NCBI GenBank assembly: GCA_026983935.1
Contig: JALSTC010000053.1
Coordinates: 1 to 5,289 of the forward strand
Length of the DNA stretch: 5,289 nucleotides
Source: Ardenticatenia bacterium
GTDB lineage: Bacteria; Chloroflexota; Anaerolineae; Aggregatilineales; Ch27
Direction: 5' to 3'
The notes under the pieces are model-generated. The model searched no databases. It was not told the DNA's origin and saw only the letters and a program-made list of their open reading frames with translations. Below are positions 1 through 5,289 of this stretch, piece after piece (positions within the stretch are counted from its first letter, which is position 1; each line of letters starts with the position of its first letter). Both the position numbers and the translations under genes were made by a program.

Positions 1-1207
1 GCTGCTCCGTGCGCTCCTGCACCAGGTCTTCGAGCTGCTCGCTGTAGCGTCTGAGCTTCGCCTGCATCTGCTCGCGTTCGGTCACGTCACGCACCAGGGC
101 CATAAACAGGTCCTGTCCCTGGACGGCTAGCTGTGTCAGGCGGACTTCCACCGGGAAGGAAGAGCCATCCCGGCGGTGGTGACGGCTGTTGATCGTGATC
201 CGCTCACCGCTGGCAGCCAGCGTTTCCCAGAACCGGCGCAGGTCATCGGGATCGGGAGTGTCTGCGATTTCAGAAATGGTCATCCCGATCAACTGTTCCC
301 GGTCGTAGCCCAGACTTGTGGCCGCCTGGTGGTTGGCGTTGACAATTTTACCGTCCATATCATGGAGGATGATTGCGTCGGCGGCCTGCTCAAAGAGCTG
401 GCGGAAGCGTGCTTCGCTTTCGCGCAGGGCGGCTTCAGCCTGTCGTTTTTCGGTGACATCTTCCTGTACGGCCATGTAGTGTGTGATTTTACCGCTGTCG
501 TCCCGGATCGGGGAGATGGTGGCCAGTGTCCAGTAGTGTTCACCGTTCTTCCTGCGGTTTTGCAGTTCGCCGCGCCATTCTCTGCCCTGAGTGACGGTTT
601 CCCACAACTGACGGTAGATGTCGTCCGGGGCGATGATGTCCTCTTTCAGGATGCGCGGATTCTGGCCGAGCACCTCTTCCGGCGTGTAGCCGGTGACTTC
701 GGTGAATCGGGGGTTGACGTACTCGATTTTGCCGTCCAGATCGGTGATGATCACAATGCCGGGGCTTTGTTCAACGGCGCGGGAGAGCATACGGACTCGC
801 TCTTCTGCTCTGGCCCGTGCGCGGCGCACTTCGGCTTCCTGCAGTTCGCGTTCCAGGGCCGGGGCCAGCCGGGTGAGATTATCCTTCATGACGTAGTCAT
901 GCGCCCCGGCTTTCATCGCCTGCACGGCGATTTCCTCGCCCACCGTGCCGGAAACGAGAATGAACGGGATGTCAAGGCCCGTTTCTTTGAAGATTTCCAG
1001 GGCGGCCAGCCCGCTGAAACCCGGCATCGAGTAGTCGGCAATGACAGCGTCCCATGTCTGCCGGGCGAAGGCCTCATGCAGGGCCTCGGCGCTGGTGACG
1101 CGCTGATATGCTGTTAAGTTGAAGCCGCTGCGCTGCAGTGAACGCTGCAGGAGAAGGGCGTCATCTTCGGAGTCTTCTATCAAAAGCAGGCGAAGTGGTT
1201 TGCTCAT
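1..1207 (-). CDS. Receiver-PAS-PAS signalling protein, partial (C-terminus off the left edge)
   Basis: Reading the minus strand from the ATG at 1207 gives 402 open codons that run off the left edge. Residues about 5-122 form a CheY-like receiver domain: acidic pair E11/D12, phosphoacceptor D58 in DAVIADYSMPGFSG, switch residue S86 in ILVSGT, and conserved K108 in DYVMKDN. Residues about 138-255 are a PAS/PAC module (EYVNPRFTEVTGYTPEEVLG, then a PAC ending EDVTEKR). Residues about 263-378 are a second PAS/PAC module (GKIVNANHQAATSLGYD, ending RDVTEREQ). The visible end (SEQLEDLVQERTEQ) looks like the coiled coil that usually precedes a HisKA domain, so a histidine kinase C-terminus is likely but not seen. 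No membrane segment is visible, so it is probably cytoplasmic. By family knowledge the receiver takes phosphate from a kinase, and the PAS domains sense a ligand or mediate dimerisation. The gene lies 117 bp downstream of a histidine kinase on the same strand, a plausible partner. The Shine-Dalgarno is weak. Domain calls are strong; the ligand and output are unknown. Confidence 0.9.
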   Translation of the reverse strand, partial: MSKPLRLLLIEDSEDDALLLQRSLQRSGFNLTAYQRVTSAEALHEAFARQTWDAVIADYSMPGFSGLAALEIFKETGLDIPFILVSGTVGEEIAVQAMKAGAHDYVMKDNLTRLAPALERELQEAEVRRARARAEERVRMLSRAVEQSPGIVIITDLDGKIEYVNPRFTEVTGYTPEEVLGQNPRILKEDIIAPDDIYRQLWETVTQGREWRGELQNRRKNGEHYWTLATISPIRDDSGKITHYMAVQEDVTEKRQAEAALRESEARFRQLFEQAADAIILHDMDGKIVNANHQAATSLGYDREQLIGMTISEIADTPDPDDLRRFWETLAASGERITINSRHHRRDGSSFPVEVRLTQLAVQGQDLFMALVRDVTEREQMQAKLRRYSEQLEDLVQERTEQ

Positions 1208-1277
1208 CAGGATGTGCAGAGACTTTCTATTGATGTCGGTTGTCAGATGCGCTGGAATAGCAGCGATGATGAGCCGG

Positions 1278-1306
1278 ATTATAACCACTGGATGGCCAGG
1301 TCACCA
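1278..1306 (-). promoter_or_regulatory. Candidate sigma-70-type promoter ahead of the receiver-PAS gene
   Basis: The minus strand has a perfect TATAAT at 1283-1278. Seventeen bases upstream, at 1306-1301, is TGGTGA, which matches the -35 consensus at only three of six positions. Transcription would start near 1271, leaving a leader of about 64 nt before the ATG at 1207. A perfect -10 box stands out in this GC-rich sequence and lies in the gap between two co-oriented genes. The poor -35 keeps this tentative. The gene may instead, or also, be read from the upstream kinase promoter, since no clear terminator separates them. Confidence 0.35.
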
Positions 1307-1324
1307 CGTGCGGCAGGAGGGTCA

Positions 1325-3370
1325 TTAACTTTCCAGGAACGGCTCCGGCGCGGCAGTCAGCGTGAAATAGAACGTCGCACCGCGGCCCGGTTCACCCTCG
1401 GCCCAGACCCTCCCTCCATGCCGGTGAATGATCCGCTGCACAGTTGCCAGCCCGATGCCTGTGCCTTCGAATTCCCCGGCGCTGTGCAGGCGCTGAAAAG
1501 GCCTGAACAGCCTGTCTGCATAGGCCATGTCAAAGCCCGCGCCGTTGTCCTGAATAAAGTATACGGTCTGATCGCCTTCTGTGGTTTCATCGAAAGTGAT
1601 CCGGGCCTCCGGGCGGCTTCGTGTGAACTTCCAGGCGTTGCCGAGCAGGTTTTCCAGCACGATGCGCAGCAGCCGCGGGTCACCGCTGGCGGTGAGGTCA
1701 GGGGTGATGGTGAAACGGACGCTGCGTTCCGGGTCCTGCCGGGTCAGTTCGGCGGCAATTTGCCGGGCCATCGCGCTCAGGTCTACCTGCTCCCGATTGA
1801 GGGTGCTCTGTGTTACGCGGGAGAGTGTCAGGAGGTCCTCGATCAACTGGCCCATGCGCTGGCTGGCCGCCAGGATGCGTGCCAGGTAGTCCTGCCCTTC
1901 TGCATCCAGGCGGTGACCGTGATCTTCCTGCAGTGCCTGGCCGAAGCCGCGAATGCTGCGCAGCGGTGCCCGCAGGTCATGCGACACGCTGTAGGCGAAG
2001 GTGGCCAGTTCTTTATTGGCGGCGTTCAGTTCGGCGGTGCGCTCGGCGACGCGGCGTTCCAGGGTTTCGTTGAGCTGGCGGAGCGCTTCTTCTGCCGCCA
2101 GCCGCCGCATGATTTCTTGTTGTGCAGCAGCGTAGAGTCGGGCGTTTTCCAGGGCGATGGCGATCTGTTCGGCCATGGTATTCAGCGCTGCTACGTCCTG
2201 GTCAGAAAAGGCGGCCTCCTCTGTGCTCTGGATGGTCAGCGCGCCAATGCACTGCCCGCGTGTGATCATGGGCAGCGCCATTTCGGAGCGGGTATCCGGC
2301 AGGTGCGGATTATCGAGGCGGATGGCTTCCCGGTCCACATCCAGCGCGATGCGCGGCCCATGCGCGGCGATGCAGGCACCGATCATCGAGTCACCGCCGA
2401 CACGCAGCCGGTGGCCTTCTGCGATCATCTTCCGCCCGGCTTCCCCTGTGCCTGCCCGCAGGATGGCGTACTGACCCGTTTCGTCCACGAGAAACAGGCC
2501 GACGTAGTAAAAGCCAAAACGCTCGCGAATGAGGTTGACCACTTCCGTGATCAGGACGGCAGGATCGAGGATCGTGCTGGCCGATTTTGAAACTTCGGCG
2601 GCGGTTTGAAGCTGGGTGGTTCGGTGCTGTAAGGTTGCCAGGAGCAGCTCTTTTTCTCTTTCGGAGCGCTTCTGTTCGGTGATGTCCCGCAGGATGCCCT
2701 GTATGGCAGTTTTGCCCCGGTATGTGATGTAGGAAATGGAGGTTTCTACTTCGATTTCACGGCCGTCCCGGGCCAGCGCGACGAATTCGTAGCGTGTCGG
2801 GATCTCTGCCACCCGCCCGGCCTGAAATAACTGGCTGCGCCGCCAGATTATGTCGTGATATTCTGGCGCGACGAGCGAGAGCAGGTTTATGCCCGGGTTG
2901 GTGATTTCTTCCTGGGTATAACCAAACATTTCCTCGAAACGGCGGTTGACGAAAATCAGTTGGCCGTCCTGGAGCAGGTAGATCGCATCGTTGGACTGCG
3001 CAAGGAGGGCGCGGTACTGCGCCTCGCTTTCGTGGAATGTGGCTTCGAGCTGTTCGTAGGCGGTGGTCTGCGCTGTACTGTTGGCCGGCTGCGGCGTTGG
3101 CTCCGGGTGTGGCGCGGTGTGTGAGGCTCTGTCATGCTTCTCCTGCCAGAGGGCGCTCACCAGCCCCAGCCCGATGACGACACGGGGCAGGAGAGCGGCG
3201 GCAGTGAGGCCGGAGAAGTGCACAGCGCCATTTTCTACTGCGACAAGGTGCAGCCCCAGATCGAGGAACCAGGCAAGCAGACCCAGCCATATCGCCAGCG
3301 GCAGGAGTATGGCTGTCAGCCGCGATCGCTTTGTCTGGAAGTGTGGGTTCTCCATGGGTCTGCTGTTCAT
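1325..3370 (-). CDS. Membrane-anchored PAS-GAF sensor histidine kinase
   Basis: This is a 681-residue kinase if started at the ATG at 3370. Two hydrophobic segments (about 18-40 and 53-75) anchor the N-terminus, and a short Pro/Thr-rich linker follows. A PAS/PAC module spans about 115-235 (LIFVNRRFEEMFGYTQEEI, ending LRDITEQKRSE). A GAF domain spans about 265-410 (GFYYVGLFLVDETGQYAILRAG, then EMALPMITRGQCIGALTIQS). A coiled coil leads into HisKA with phospho-acceptor H464 in SVSHDLRAPLRSIRGF. The HATPase_c domain has an N box with N578 (ENLLGNAWKF), a G1 box DNGAGFDM (608-615), an F box FRPFQRLH and a G2 box GTGIGLATV. All catalytic boxes are intact. The HisKA resembles that of phytochrome-type kinases, but no chromophore-binding PHY region is present. 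The signal is unknown. The frame stays open to an ATG at 3598, but that extension looks non-coding, would cross the divergent promoter region and overlap the upstream start of the peptidase frame, so 3370 is preferred; 3355 is an alternative. No start has a convincing Shine-Dalgarno. Confidence 0.93.
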   Translation of the reverse strand: MNSRPMENPHFQTKRSRLTAILLPLAIWLGLLAWFLDLGLHLVAVENGAVHFSGLTAAALLPRVVIGLGLVSALWQEKHDRASHTAPHPEPTPQPANSTAQTTAYEQLEATFHESEAQYRALLAQSNDAIYLLQDGQLIFVNRRFEEMFGYTQEEITNPGINLLSLVAPEYHDIIWRRSQLFQAGRVAEIPTRYEFVALARDGREIEVETSISYITYRGKTAIQGILRDITEQKRSEREKELLLATLQHRTTQLQTAAEVSKSASTILDPAVLITEVVNLIRERFGFYYVGLFLVDETGQYAILRAGTGEAGRKMIAEGHRLRVGGDSMIGACIAAHGPRIALDVDREAIRLDNPHLPDTRSEMALPMITRGQCIGALTIQSTEEAAFSDQDVAALNTMAEQIAIALENARLYAAAQQEIMRRLAAEEALRQLNETLERRVAERTAELNAANKELATFAYSVSHDLRAPLRSIRGFGQALQEDHGHRLDAEGQDYLARILAASQRMGQLIEDLLTLSRVTQSTLNREQVDLSAMARQIAAELTRQDPERSVRFTITPDLTASGDPRLLRIVLENLLGNAWKFTRSRPEARITFDETTEGDQTVYFIQDNGAGFDMAYADRLFRPFQRLHSAGEFEGTGIGLATVQRIIHRHGGRVWAEGEPGRGATFYFTLTAAPEPFLES

Positions 3371-3427
3371 CGGGCTGTAGACTGCAGCAAAGGTGGTGTA
3401 GTGCTCACGGCAAATGGTACGCGGAAT

Positions 3428-3436
3428 ATTGTAGCA
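3428..3436 (-). promoter_or_regulatory. Candidate extended -10 element for the histidine kinase gene
   Basis: On the minus strand TGCTACAAT reads from 3436 to 3428, matching the extended -10 pattern TGnTATAAT at all but one base. No good -35 lies 16-18 bases upstream, as is usual for extended -10 promoters. Transcription would begin near 3421, about 50 nt ahead of the ATG at 3370. That placement supports 3370 or 3355, and not 3598, as the kinase start. Confidence 0.35.
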
Positions 3437-3448
3437 TGAAACAGCCGT

Positions 3449-3462
3449 ATGCCGAGAGGCAT
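3449..3462. repeat. Short perfect palindrome ATGCC-GAGA-GGCAT, possible operator
   Basis: Five-base arms ATGCC and GGCAT flank a 4-base centre, GAGA. The element lies about 28-41 bases upstream of the start point inferred from the extended -10 of the kinase gene, the region where a regulator would meet RNA polymerase. It is short enough to occur by chance, and I found no second copy in the intergenic region. Confidence 0.25.
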
Positions 3463-3536
3463 TCGCCTGGGAATCAGCAGCCCGATCATCCTCTGTGCAG
3501 CGTACCCGGATGCTATTTTCTGACGGCCCTGTGAGG

Positions 3537-3542
3537 TAAAAT
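3537..3542 (+). promoter_or_regulatory. Candidate -10 box for the peptidase gene
   Basis: TAAAAT matches the -10 consensus at five of six positions and sits in an otherwise GC-rich stretch. It would start transcription near 3549 and give a leader of about 86 nt before the ATG at 3635. The AT-rich bases around 3514-3520 lie at -35 distance but do not resemble TTGACA. The call rests on the -10 and on position between divergent genes. Confidence 0.3.
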
Positions 3543-3556
3543 CCCCTCCGCAGTAA

Positions 3557-3601
3557 CCGGGATGCCGGGTATCTGCTGACCGGTGGATGTCCCGGCACCG
3601 G
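3557..3601. repeat. Cluster of overlapping, mutually exclusive inverted repeats in the peptidase leader
   Basis: Three perfect pairings share the same 3' arm region. CCGGGA (3557-3562) can pair with TCCCGG (3590-3595). TGCCGGG (3563-3569) can pair with CCCGGCA (3591-3597). CCGGTG (3580-3585) can pair with CACCGG (3596-3601) around a 10-base loop. The first two compete for the same bases and the third overlaps the second. The cluster lies between the candidate -10 and the ribosome binding site, so it would be in the 5' untranslated RNA. It could be a leader structure, a binding site on DNA, or a chance product of CCGG-rich sequence. It matches no riboswitch family I recognise. Confidence 0.35.
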
Positions 3602-3617
3602 ATTGTTTCGATTTTTC

Positions 3618-3623
3618 AGGAGA
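3618..3623 (+). promoter_or_regulatory. Ribosome binding site that fixes the peptidase start
   Basis: AGGAGA lies 11 bases ahead of the ATG at 3635. It is the best Shine-Dalgarno match in the window, and it favours 3635 over the in-frame upstream ATG at 3587, which has no such site and lies inside a potential hairpin. Confidence 0.65.
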
Positions 3624-3634
3624 AAGCGCGATTC

Positions 3635-4741
3635 ATGAGCGACCGACGGTTACAGCGGCTGGCCGATGTGCTGGTCAACTATTCGACAGAAATAAAGCCC
3701 GGCGACTGGGTGGGCATCCTGGGCGATGTCTCGGTGCTGCCTGCCCTGCGGGAAGTGTACGCCGCCGTGATCGAGGCGGGCGGCAATCCCACCCTGCTGC
3801 TGCACGATGAGTATATGGTGCGTACCTTTTTACGCCGGGCAAGCGATGCGCAGATCGCCTGGCTCGATCCCTCGCAGACGCTGTACTATGAACAGGCGGA
3901 CGCCTATATTCGCGTCGGCGGCGGCACCAACACCCGCGCCATGACCAACATCCCTGCCGCACGGGTGCAGCAGGTGGCGAAGGCCCGCAGCTACTGGCTG
4001 GATACGCGGCTGAGTCGTGGGGCGCGTGACGAGATGAAGTGGGTCGGTACATGGTATCCCAATGAAGCCAGCGCCCAGGAAGCCAACATGAGCCTGGAAG
4101 AGTATGAGGATTTCGTCTATGGCGCGACCTTCTGCGATCGGGAAGACCCCATTGCCCGCTGGCGTGAACTCAGCGCCATGCAGCAGGGCAAGGTGGACTG
4201 GCTGGCGGGCCGCAAGCAGATCGTCTGCAAAGGGCCGAACGTTGACCTCACCCTGTCCGTTGAGGGGCGCACCTTCATCAACAGCGATGGTCATGCCAAC
4301 ATGCCCAGCGGTGAGATTTTCACCGGCCCGGTGGAAGACTCGGTCAACGGCTGGGTACGTTTTGACTATCCCTCTATCGTCGGCGGGCGGGCCGTGTCTG
4401 GAATCGAGCTGCGCTTTGAAAATGGCCGCGTGGTGGAAGCCAGCGCGAAGGAAAACGAAGACCTGCTCTATGCCCAACTGGATGCCGACGCAGGGTCACG
4501 TTATCTGGGCGAATTCGCCATCGGGACGAATTTCGGCATCCAGCAGTTCACCGGCAACATTCTCTTTGATGAGAAAATCGGCGGCACGATCCACATGGCG
4601 ATTGGCCGGGGATACGAAGAAACCGGCAGCCAGAACAAAAGCAGTGTGCACTGGGACATGATCTGCGACATGCGGCAGGACAGCGAAATTCTGGTAGATG
4701 GGGAATTGTTCTACAAGAACGGGGAATTCGTCGTTGAATAA
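3635..4741 (+). CDS. M29-family (AmpS / aminopeptidase T-like) metallo-aminopeptidase
   Basis: The product is a 368-residue soluble protein, close to but slightly shorter than the roughly 400 residues of Thermus aminopeptidase T. Peptidase family M29 enzymes remove N-terminal amino acids with a two-metal centre. The expected ligands and catalytic residues are visible in order: E227 in MPSGEIFTGP, E293 in LGEFAIGTN, H320 and Y327 in TIHMAIGRGYEE, and H339/D341 in SVHWDMI. The N-terminal part (LQRLADVLVNYSTEIKPGDW) matches the family opening, and GPNVDLTLSVEGR matches the family's GxxTDLT segment. No signal peptide or membrane segment is present, so it should be cytoplasmic and act in peptide turnover. 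An upstream in-frame ATG at 3587 would add 16 residues unlike the family, so 3635 is chosen on its AGGAGA site. It is divergent from the histidine kinase and 75 bp upstream of a YchF-like NTPase on the same strand. Substrate preference cannot be read from sequence. Confidence 0.93.
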   Translation: MSDRRLQRLADVLVNYSTEIKPGDWVGILGDVSVLPALREVYAAVIEAGGNPTLLLHDEYMVRTFLRRASDAQIAWLDPSQTLYYEQADAYIRVGGGTNTRAMTNIPAARVQQVAKARSYWLDTRLSRGARDEMKWVGTWYPNEASAQEANMSLEEYEDFVYGATFCDREDPIARWRELSAMQQGKVDWLAGRKQIVCKGPNVDLTLSVEGRTFINSDGHANMPSGEIFTGPVEDSVNGWVRFDYPSIVGGRAVSGIELRFENGRVVEASAKENEDLLYAQLDADAGSRYLGEFAIGTNFGIQQFTGNILFDEKIGGTIHMAIGRGYEETGSQNKSSVHWDMICDMRQDSEILVDGELFYKNGEFVVE

Positions 4742-4749
4742 ATGCGGCA

Positions 4750-4789
4750 GGCGCCGGGGGCGCTCCGCGAACCGCCCCCGGACGACGCC
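4750..4789 (+). terminator. GC-rich intergenic stem-loop without a T-tract, possible terminator or attenuator
   Basis: Just after the peptidase stop, CCGGGGGCG (4754-4762) pairs perfectly with CGCCCCCGG (4773-4781) around a 10-base loop. An outer GGCG (4750-4753) pairs with CGCC (4786-4789) across a 4-base bulge, giving 13 base pairs in all. No run of T follows, so it does not fit a standard intrinsic terminator. It may reduce read-through into the next gene, protect the 3' end of the peptidase message, or be a pause site. Confidence 0.4.
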
Positions 4790-4816
4790 AGCAGCGAGTG
4801 GGATAAGAGTGCAATC

Positions 4817-5289
4817 ATGCGTCTAGGCATTATCGGGCTGCCACAGAGCGGCAAGACCACGATCTTCAACGCGCTGACCGGTCAGAATCTCCCGACCGGT
4901 TTCGCGGCATCCGGGCAGATGGAGGTGCATACCGCCGTCATGCCCGTGCCGGACGAGCGCGTGGATTTTTTGAGCAGGCTCTACAAGCCCAAAAAGACCA
5001 CCTACGCCACCGTGACCTACAAAGACATCGGCGGCATTGATCAGGGCATTGGCGAGGGCGGGATCAGCGGCCCGCTGCGCAACGAACTGGCCCAGGTGGA
5101 CGGCTTCCTGCACGTGGTGCGCGTCTTTGAGGATGAGAACGTGCCCCATTCGCAGGGCAGCATCAATCCGCAGCGCGATGTGGAGATCATCGAAAGCGAG
5201 TTTCTGCTGCTCGATCTGATCGCCGTCGAGCGGCGGCTGGAGCGCCTCCGGGACGAGTGGCACAAGGTCAAGTCGGATGAGCGCCGCCC
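4817..5289 (+). CDS. YchF/Obg-like P-loop NTPase, divergent, partial (C-terminus off the right edge)
   Basis: From the ATG at 4817, 157 codons are visible before the edge. The start gives MRLGIIGLPQSGKTT with a Walker A/G1 loop at residues 7-14, as expected at the very N-terminus of YchF/OLA1 proteins. Further family signatures follow: VPDERVDFLSRLYKPKK (44-60), a G3-like DIGG (70-73), FLHVVRVFEDENVPH (97-111), INPQRDVEII (116-125), and a helical segment (LLLDLIAVERRLERL) that begins the coiled-coil insertion. The protein departs from canonical YchF: G1 reads GLPQSGKT rather than GLPNVGKS, G3 reads DIGGID rather than DIAGLV, and the NYPFCTIEPN-type switch I segment is replaced by a shorter unrelated stretch. 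Canonical YchF is a ribosome-associated ATPase. This one may be a paralogue with an altered cycle. The NxxE specificity motif and the C-terminal TGS-like domain lie beyond the window. The ribosome binding site is weak (AAGAG at 4805-4809). Confidence 0.87.
   Translation, partial: MRLGIIGLPQSGKTTIFNALTGQNLPTGFAASGQMEVHTAVMPVPDERVDFLSRLYKPKKTTYATVTYKDIGGIDQGIGEGGISGPLRNELAQVDGFLHVVRVFEDENVPHSQGSINPQRDVEIIESEFLLLDLIAVERRLERLRDEWHKVKSDERR

Noticed and set aside
176..1117. Open frame of 313 codons on the plus strand opposite the receiver-PAS gene
   Set aside because: The minus strand encodes clear receiver and PAS domains over the same bases. The plus-strand product has no family resemblance and is a shadow of codon bias.
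1..1207. The two PAS modules as a recent internal duplication
   Set aside because: Their sequences share only general PAS/PAC motifs and differ throughout, so they are ordinary tandem PAS domains rather than a recent repeat.
1214..2590. Long open frame (458 codons) on the plus strand opposite the histidine kinase
   Set aside because: It lies wholly antisense to the intact GAF, HisKA and HATPase_c coding region. It shows no recognisable domain, and long antisense open frames are expected opposite GC-rich genes.
3587..3634. Upstream ATG at 3587 as the peptidase start
   Set aside because: It has no ribosome binding site, falls in a potential hairpin, and adds residues unlike the family, whereas the ATG at 3635 has AGGAGA at a suitable distance.
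3830..4477. Minus-strand open frame of 215 codons within the aminopeptidase
   Set aside because: It is antisense to an M29 peptidase with conserved active-site residues and has no domain or start signals of its own.
4823..5263. Minus-strand open frame of 146 codons opposite the YchF-like gene
   Set aside because: The plus strand carries the P-loop and other YchF motifs over the same bases; the antisense product is not recognisable.

Overview
The window is moderately GC-rich, gene-dense bacterial DNA with four genes arranged as two divergent pairs. The gene content (PAS/GAF sensor kinase, receiver-PAS-PAS regulator, M29 aminopeptidase, divergent YchF-like P-loop NTPase) resembles chromosomes of Chloroflexota such as Anaerolineae. 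That taxonomic guess rests on family resemblance only and is weak. I see no mobile element, CRISPR array, tRNA or rRNA.

Left half, minus strand (1-3370): a membrane-anchored PAS-GAF histidine kinase (3370 to 1325) is followed 117 bp downstream by a protein that starts with a phosphoacceptor receiver domain and continues into two PAS/PAC modules (1207 to beyond the left edge). Reading in the direction of transcription, the order is sensor kinase then receiver protein. The simplest model is a signalling pair in which the kinase phosphorylates the receiver domain of its neighbour, whose missing C-terminus may itself be a kinase or another output domain. A perfect TATAAT in the gap suggests the second gene may also have its own promoter.

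The divergent intergenic region (3371-3634) carries an extended -10-like element for the kinase, a small palindrome just upstream of it, a -10-like TAAAAT for the rightward genes, a cluster of mutually exclusive inverted repeats in the presumed leader, and an AGGAGA ribosome binding site that fixes the start of the peptidase.

Right half, plus strand (3635-5289): a complete M29 (AmpS/aminopeptidase T) metallopeptidase with all expected metal and catalytic residues, then a 75-bp gap with a strong GC-rich hairpin, then the N-terminal 157 codons of a YchF/Obg-like NTPase whose switch I and G3 motifs depart from the canonical YchF pattern. These two could be co-transcribed. The window looks mostly like ordinary housekeeping and signalling DNA. 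The points most worth a second look are the atypical YchF relative, the kinase/receiver pairing, and the structured leader of the peptidase gene.
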